Shown: positions 4,817 through 6,043 of the stretch, piece after piece
Layout: each line of letters begins with the position of its first letter
Numbering within the stretch: the first letter of the stretch is position 1
NCBI GenBank assembly: GCA_902495835.1
Contig: CABUYS010000082.1
Location: 1 to 6,043, forward strand
Origin: an uncultured Oscillospiraceae bacterium
GTDB lineage: Bacteria; Bacillota; Clostridia; Oscillospirales; Acutalibacteraceae
Direction of reading: 5' to 3'
Length of the DNA: 6,043 nucleotides
Translations under genes and position numbers: made by a program
Notes under the pieces: model-generated
What the model saw: only the letters and a program-made list of their open reading frames with translations
Database searches by the model: none
Told to the model about the DNA's origin: nothing

Positions 4817-5752
4817 ATGAGTTTGGTAAATACCAAAGAAATGCTGAAAAAAGCTTATGAACAAAAATACGCCGTCGGAGCGTTTAATGTAAATAACATG
4901 GAAATAATTCAAGGAATTATGAATGCCGTCAATGAACTTTCTTCCCCTGTAATACTTCAGGCTTCCGCAGGAGCAAGAAAATACGCAGGAGCTCTGTATA
5001 TGAAAAAACTCGTGGAAGCCGCCGAAGAACAAAGTAGCGTTCCTATAGCTCTTCATCTTGACCATGGTGATTCTTTTGAAATATGCAAAAACTGTATAGA
5101 CAGCGGATTTACGTCTGTAATGATAGACGGTTCGTCGCTGAGTTATGACGAAAATATAGAACTTACCGCCAGAGTAAGTGAGTACGCTCACAAATACAAC
5201 GTAACGGTAGAAGGGGAACTTGGAAGTTTATCGGGTATCGAAGACAACGTAAATATCCTCGAAGCAAAATCTTTTTACACCGACCCAAATCAAGTTGAGG
5301 ATTTTGTCAAAAAAACAGGAGTCGACTCTTTGGCTATAGCCATAGGAACAAGCCACGGTGCTTATAAATTCAAACCCAATCAAAAAGCAGAACTTCGTTT
5401 TGACATACTCGAAGAAATAGAAAAAAGACTTCCCGGTTTTCCAATTGTACTGCATGGAGCTTCAAGCGTAATTCCTGAATTTGTTGAAGAAATAAATAAA
5501 TTCGGCGGAAAATTAGGTCAAGCGATTGGAATCCCAGAATCAATGCTAAACAAAGCTTCTAAAATGGCAGTATGCAAAATAAATGTTGACTCGGATTTAA
5601 GGCTCGCCATGACGGCAGAAATAAGAAAAAGTCTTTACGAAAATCCTGAGAATTTTGATCCCAGAAAATATCTTTCCCCCGCAAGAGATGCTATTGAAAA
5701 AATAGTAAAACACAAAATAATTAACGTTATGGGATGTGCGGGAAAAGCTTAA
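4817..5752 (+). CDS. fba: Class II fructose-1,6-bisphosphate aldolase
   Basis: This Zn-dependent cytoplasmic enzyme reversibly cleaves fructose-1,6-bisphosphate to DHAP and glyceraldehyde-3-phosphate. The TIM-barrel signatures are complete. LHLDHGDS holds catalytic D82 and zinc ligand H83, VEGELG (131-136) holds the conserved glutamates, IGTSHGAYKF holds zinc ligand H180, and VLHGASS holds zinc ligand H213. KINVDSDLR (254-262) supplies the substrate-binding N256 and D258. At 311 residues it fits the FbaA/GatY/KbaY-type class II enzymes. Related tagatose-bisphosphate aldolases share these motifs, but the length and the glycolytic neighbours favour fructose-bisphosphate. The ATG at 4817 has GGGAG (4804-4808) 8 bases upstream. 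The longer in-frame ATG at 4778 is rejected because it lies inside the -10 element. The gene is monocistronic as far as visible. Confidence 0.95.
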   Translation: MSLVNTKEMLKKAYEQKYAVGAFNVNNMEIIQGIMNAVNELSSPVILQASAGARKYAGALYMKKLVEAAEEQSSVPIALHLDHGDSFEICKNCIDSGFTSVMIDGSSLSYDENIELTARVSEYAHKYNVTVEGELGSLSGIEDNVNILEAKSFYTDPNQVEDFVKKTGVDSLAIAIGTSHGAYKFKPNQKAELRFDILEEIEKRLPGFPIVLHGASSVIPEFVEEINKFGGKLGQAIGIPESMLNKASKMAVCKINVDSDLRLAMTAEIRKSLYENPENFDPRKYLSPARDAIEKIVKHKIINVMGCAGKA

Positions 5753-5797
5753 TATAAAATAATTCAAACAAAGTTTCGTACCGATTTTTAAATTTCC

Positions 5798-5829
5798 TTT
5801 TAAACATTTTTCTGTTTTACAGTTTAAAA
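5798..5829 (+). terminator. Weak hairpin after fba
   Basis: TTTTAAAC (5798-5805) and GTTTAAAA (5822-5829) form a perfect 8-bp inverted repeat 45 bases after the fba stop, with a small inner TGT/ACA pairing. The stem is AT-rich and the T-rich tail is interrupted, so as a terminator it is weak; the stronger hairpin at 5850-5908 may do the work. Confidence 0.35.
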
Positions 5830-5849
5830 TCATTATTTTATTAAATAAA

Positions 5850-5908
5850 AAATTCTCCTTTTGTGCTTTGTGGTTTAAACCTACTCTTTATGCATAATAG
5901 GAGAATTT
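5850..5908 (-). terminator. Terminator between the convergent fba and acetyltransferase genes
   Basis: AAATTCTCCT (5850-5859) and AGGAGAATTT (5899-5908) form a perfect 10-bp stem around a 39-base loop that contains the palindrome GGTTTAAACC (5872-5881). On the minus strand a T run (complement of about 5847-5852) follows, 28 bases after the acetyltransferase stop. A less regular T-rich tail on the plus side could also serve fba. The long loop is unusual for an intrinsic terminator. Confidence 0.6.
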
Positions 5909-5935
5909 GCTTTTGTATTATTCAAATTTAAAATA

Positions 5936-6043
5936 TCAGTCTTTTATTTGCTTAATTTTTTCCAAGTCACCGCTACATAATGATTCCATGTTTCTGAAAA
6001 TCTTTTCTGAATCCCAATCCCACCATTTAAGATTCAGTAGGTA
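5936..6043 (-). CDS. C-terminal end of a CatB/XAT-like hexapeptide acetyltransferase (partial)
   Basis: The last 35 codons run from the window edge to TGA at 5936-5938. They contain LKWWDWDSEKIF and, nearer the end, GDLEKIKQIKD. The W-W-x-W-x-x-E-K-I segment followed by a G-D-(L/I)-E-x-(I/L) end is typical of the C-terminal tail of xenobiotic acetyltransferase (CatB/Vat-type left-handed beta-helix) proteins and of related sugar or polysaccharide O-acetyltransferases. The catalytic hexapeptide-repeat domain lies outside the window, so the substrate cannot be told. The gene converges on fba, and a hairpin terminator follows. Confidence 0.65.
   Translation of the reverse strand, partial: YLLNLKWWDWDSEKIFRNMESLCSGDLEKIKQIKD

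Noticed and set aside
4796..5833. Three minus-strand frames opposite fba
   Set aside because: They are antisense shadows of a fully conserved aldolase gene, with no RBS or recognisable protein content.

Overview
The window is AT-rich bacterial DNA using the standard genetic code (TGG for Trp, TAA/TGA stops). It holds a piece of central glycolysis next to decayed mobile DNA and one unrecognised repeat-rich gene. A degraded insertion sequence, a truncated second copy of part of tpiA and a nearly gene-free left end suggest a genome that is decaying or tolerates duplications, perhaps from a host-associated low-GC bacterium. The sequence does not fix the lineage: a Bacillota-like or Endomicrobium-like symbiont would both fit, and neither is proven.

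Layout. Bases 1-555 hold the 5' remnant of an IS200-type transposase, a compact GC-rich structured element (152-240), a promoter/RBS-like signal leading to a two-codon frame, and two small hairpins. A bidirectional-looking terminator (551-603) closes a minus-strand operon that reads tpiA (3166 to 2405), a truncated tpiA tail copy (2403 to 2197), then gpmI (2151 to 664). A second hairpin terminator (3224-3246) ends the next minus-strand gene, a 398-codon frame (4489 to 3293) for a probably exported Ser/Asp/Glu-rich protein built from three classes of internal repeat. Its frame begins three bases after the encoded CCA end of tRNA-Thr(CGT) (4568 to 4493). The only good promoter visible for that unit lies upstream of the tRNA. 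A divergent promoter then drives fba (4817-5752, plus strand), a class II fructose-bisphosphate aldolase. At the right edge the last 35 codons of a CatB/XAT-like hexapeptide acetyltransferase run in on the minus strand toward a shared hairpin terminator (5850-5908).

Function. Aldolase splits fructose-1,6-bisphosphate into DHAP and glyceraldehyde-3-phosphate, TpiA interconverts these trioses, and GpmI converts 3-phosphoglycerate to 2-phosphoglycerate. Three steps of one pathway therefore lie within about 5 kb, but in two transcription units separated by the tRNA and the repeat protein. The points most worth a second look are the tandem duplication that reshaped the 3' end of tpiA, the tRNA-abutting repeat protein with no evident ribosome binding site, and the structured element beside the IS200 remnant. 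No clear complete new system is visible.
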